Origin: DATDMG01 sp036518955
Lineage (GTDB): Bacteria; Actinomycetota; Actinomycetes; Actinomycetales; Kineosporiaceae
Assembly: GCA_036518955.1 (NCBI GenBank)
Contig: DATDMG010000241.1
Location: forward strand, 1-6,795
Length of the DNA: 6,795 nt
Reading direction: 5' to 3'
Of the stretch, positions 5,116 through 6,795 are shown in pieces (the stretch's first letter is position 1; each line of letters starts with the position of its first letter). Made by a program: the position numbers and the translations under genes. The notes below the pieces were generated by a model. It worked only from the letters and a program-made list of their open reading frames with translations. It ran no database searches and had not been told where the DNA came from.

Positions 5116-6773
5116 TATGGGTGACCGTGTCCCGATGGTGGGGTGGCTGGGCCGTCCAGGTTCCAGCGGCGCACGATGGCATCTTCGCTTCCGGACAGCA
5201 GGGCCCGCCCGTCGGGCGTGAAGTTCAGTGATCGGGGCGTGCTGGGGTGCCCGGTGACCGCCCACTCGTGCAGGGTGCGTTGGGTGCGTCCCGACGCGAG
5301 GTCCCGCAGGCGGATGGTGCCGTCGAGGAAGCCCTGCGCGACAGTGGCGCCGTCCGGTGAGACCGCCAGGGTGGTCGCAACGTCGGTGACACCGGTCGGC
5401 GGTGGCAGGGCGAGCGTCCAGCGGCCCGCAGGGATGTCCCACCGCAGCACGCGACCGTCAGACAGGTTGGCCATGAGCGCTTGGGCGTCCGGGGTGACGC
5501 TCAGCGCCGACAGCTGTGGTTCCCGTCTCGACGGGACGGTGCGGTCGGGCGCCGGAACCGGATCCACGGTGATCAACCGTTGGGTGAATCCTGGCTTCAC
5601 GGGACTCAGGGAGAGCACCAGCACCTGCAGCCGCCCGTAGATCGAGTCTTGCGTCTGCGTCCAGCTTGCCCGGGCGGGAGTTGCCCGCGGCGCCGGCGGT
5701 AGGCCACCGCGGATCCATCGGCCCGACCGGGGATCCCACACGTCGAGTTGGCCGTACAGCTCGCCCGCAGCCTCGCCCACGACGATCTGGGTGGCATCCG
5801 CTCCGGCGTGTACCCACACCGTTCTCGGTAGCAACGTCTGGGTCTGATGACCCGTTACCAGGTCGGTCACCCGAACCATGCCATGCTCGGTCGCGGCGAC
5901 CAGCACCCGCCCGTCCGCGGACGACGCCACGCTGGTGACCGGTCCGGCGTAACCGCCATCCAGCCGCATCGGCAACGCACCCGCCGGTAGGTCGCCCAGG
6001 ACGGCCACAGCCGACCCCAGCAGCCCGACAGCGGCACCTGTCCACGCCGCGGCCCGGACGATCCCGCCACCGCTCGGGCGAGTCACGGCCACCGACACCA
6101 CCTGCGCCACGGCCCAGCCCGCGAACACCACGAGCACCAGCATCGCGATCCCCGCTGCCGGCACCGCGAACACGCGACCCGCGACCGCTGCCTCGGCCGC
6201 CAGCGCCGGCGCCAGCAGCGGCCGGCTACGCCAGATAATGGCCCGCGCCCGGGCGGGCAACGGTGGATGGGGGTGAGCGGCCAGGACGGCGAGCGGCGCC
6301 CCGGTCGCGATCCAGGCCGCGCCAACTGCCGCGGGCACGTCTGCCTGGGCAAACAGACCCGCACCGAACAGCAGGACACCCGCCGCCAGCACCGCCAGAC
6401 CGGCCACCGCCCGGCGCAGCGTTCCGCACCGCGAGCCGGTCAAGGTCGCCACCGCTGCGGCTGCCGCCGCCAACAGCAGCGGAACCGGCACTGTCGTGAC
6501 CACCATCGAGGTGGACCACCAGGGACGGTAGGTGATGACATCTGGGCCAGAGGGCGGCCCCGGCAAGGGCCTATCCACACCGAGGAAGACCAGCCCCAGT
6601 AAGCGGGTGCCCAGGGCGATGAACACGGCGAGCGCCAGGAAGCAGAGCAGCAACACCACCAAAGTTGCGACGGCGCGATCGACCGGGTACGCCCGACCAC
6701 GGCGACGGCGCCCCAGCCAGGTCACCTTGACCCGCTTACCGACAAGACCCTCCGACGACCCGCTACCGTCCAC
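5115..6773 (-). CDS. Six-helix membrane protein with C-terminal WD40-type propeller
   Basis: A 552-residue protein with two parts. Six predicted transmembrane helices lie at about 36-65, 91-112, 121-142, 147-167, 203-230 and 241-260. The basic N-terminus (GRRRRGR, 21-27) and the basic loops after helices 2 and 4 place the N-terminus, and so also the C-terminal domain, in the cytoplasm. Residues ~275-540 resemble WD40 blades: VTSVASSADGRVLVAATEHG near 279-298, LDVWDPRSGRW near 343-353, LSALSVTPDAQALMANLSDG near 421-440, LAVSPDGATVAQGFLDGTIR near 469-488, and LNFTPDGRALLSGSEDAIVR near 516-535. The SPDG/TPDG turn and the W-D or R-W ending repeat in most blades. The middle (about 355-415) is irregular. 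Such propellers usually bind proteins; the partner is unknown. Translation starts at a GTG at 6773 with a G6 run 4 nt upstream; an in-frame TGA at 6786-6788 rules out a longer protein and might be the stop of an operon partner outside the window. The HAD gene follows in the same direction after a 74-nt gap. Confidence 0.8.
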   Translation of the reverse strand: MDGSGSSEGLVGKRVKVTWLGRRRRGRAYPVDRAVATLVVLLLCFLALAVFIALGTRLLGLVFLGVDRPLPGPPSGPDVITYRPWWSTSMVVTTVPVPLLLAAAAAAVATLTGSRCGTLRRAVAGLAVLAAGVLLFGAGLFAQADVPAAVGAAWIATGAPLAVLAAHPHPPLPARARAIIWRSRPLLAPALAAEAAVAGRVFAVPAAGIAMLVLVVFAGWAVAQVVSVAVTRPSGGGIVRAAAWTGAAVGLLGSAVAVLGDLPAGALPMRLDGGYAGPVTSVASSADGRVLVAATEHGMVRVTDLVTGHQTQTLLPRTVWVHAGADATQIVVGEAAGELYGQLDVWDPRSGRWIRGGLPPAPRATPARASWTQTQDSIYGRLQVLVLSLSPVKPGFTQRLITVDPVPAPDRTVPSRREPQLSALSVTPDAQALMANLSDGRVLRWDIPAGRWTLALPPPTGVTDVATTLAVSPDGATVAQGFLDGTIRLRDLASGRTQRTLHEWAVTGHPSTPRSLNFTPDGRALLSGSEDAIVRRWNLDGPATPPSGHGHP

Positions 6774-6795
6774 GCCACCCCCCGGTCACCCGCGC

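Overview
The window is GC-rich throughout, its genes prefer codons ending in G or C, GTG starts occur, and a transposase fragment of a type common in Streptomyces and relatives is present. I infer a filamentous or otherwise high-GC actinomycete chromosome, in an accessory region. No gene here belongs to the usual housekeeping set.

Layout: (1) 48-1334, minus, an MFS efflux-type transporter of the DHA3/MFS_3 kind, with a good Shine-Dalgarno and a small palindrome upstream. (2) 1335-2392, a gene-poor and apparently scrambled stretch. It holds the last ~65 codons of an IS5-type DDE transposase (plus strand, to 1763), a 41-codon coding-like tail on the minus strand (1882-2007) and a coding-like tail on the plus strand ending at 2177. 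(3) 2393-3343, minus, a helical cytoplasmic protein of unknown function. (4) 3344-3753, a divergent intergenic region with two imperfect or interrupted palindromes. (5) 3757-4538, plus, an unrecognised coding region that changes reading frame at about 4275-4325, next to a cluster of three inverted repeats. (6) 4414-5040, minus, the front half of a HAD-fold protein (SAK-associated HAD type) whose C-terminal catalytic motifs are missing. (7) 5082-5115, a perfect 17-bp tandem repeat between two co-directional minus-strand genes. (8) 5115-6773, minus, a six-helix membrane protein with a cytoplasmic WD40-type beta-propeller.

I do not see a coherent pathway. The recurring pattern is decay: a transposase stump, two orphan gene tails, a frame change and a truncated HAD gene. 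This suggests a recombination-prone accessory island rather than a complete new system. The intact, plausible genes are the transporter, the helical hypothetical protein and the membrane WD40 protein. The most unusual parts are the membrane WD40 protein, the 17-bp tandem repeat beside it, and the frame-broken pair at 3757-4538. All family assignments are from reading the sequence by eye; none was tested by a database search.
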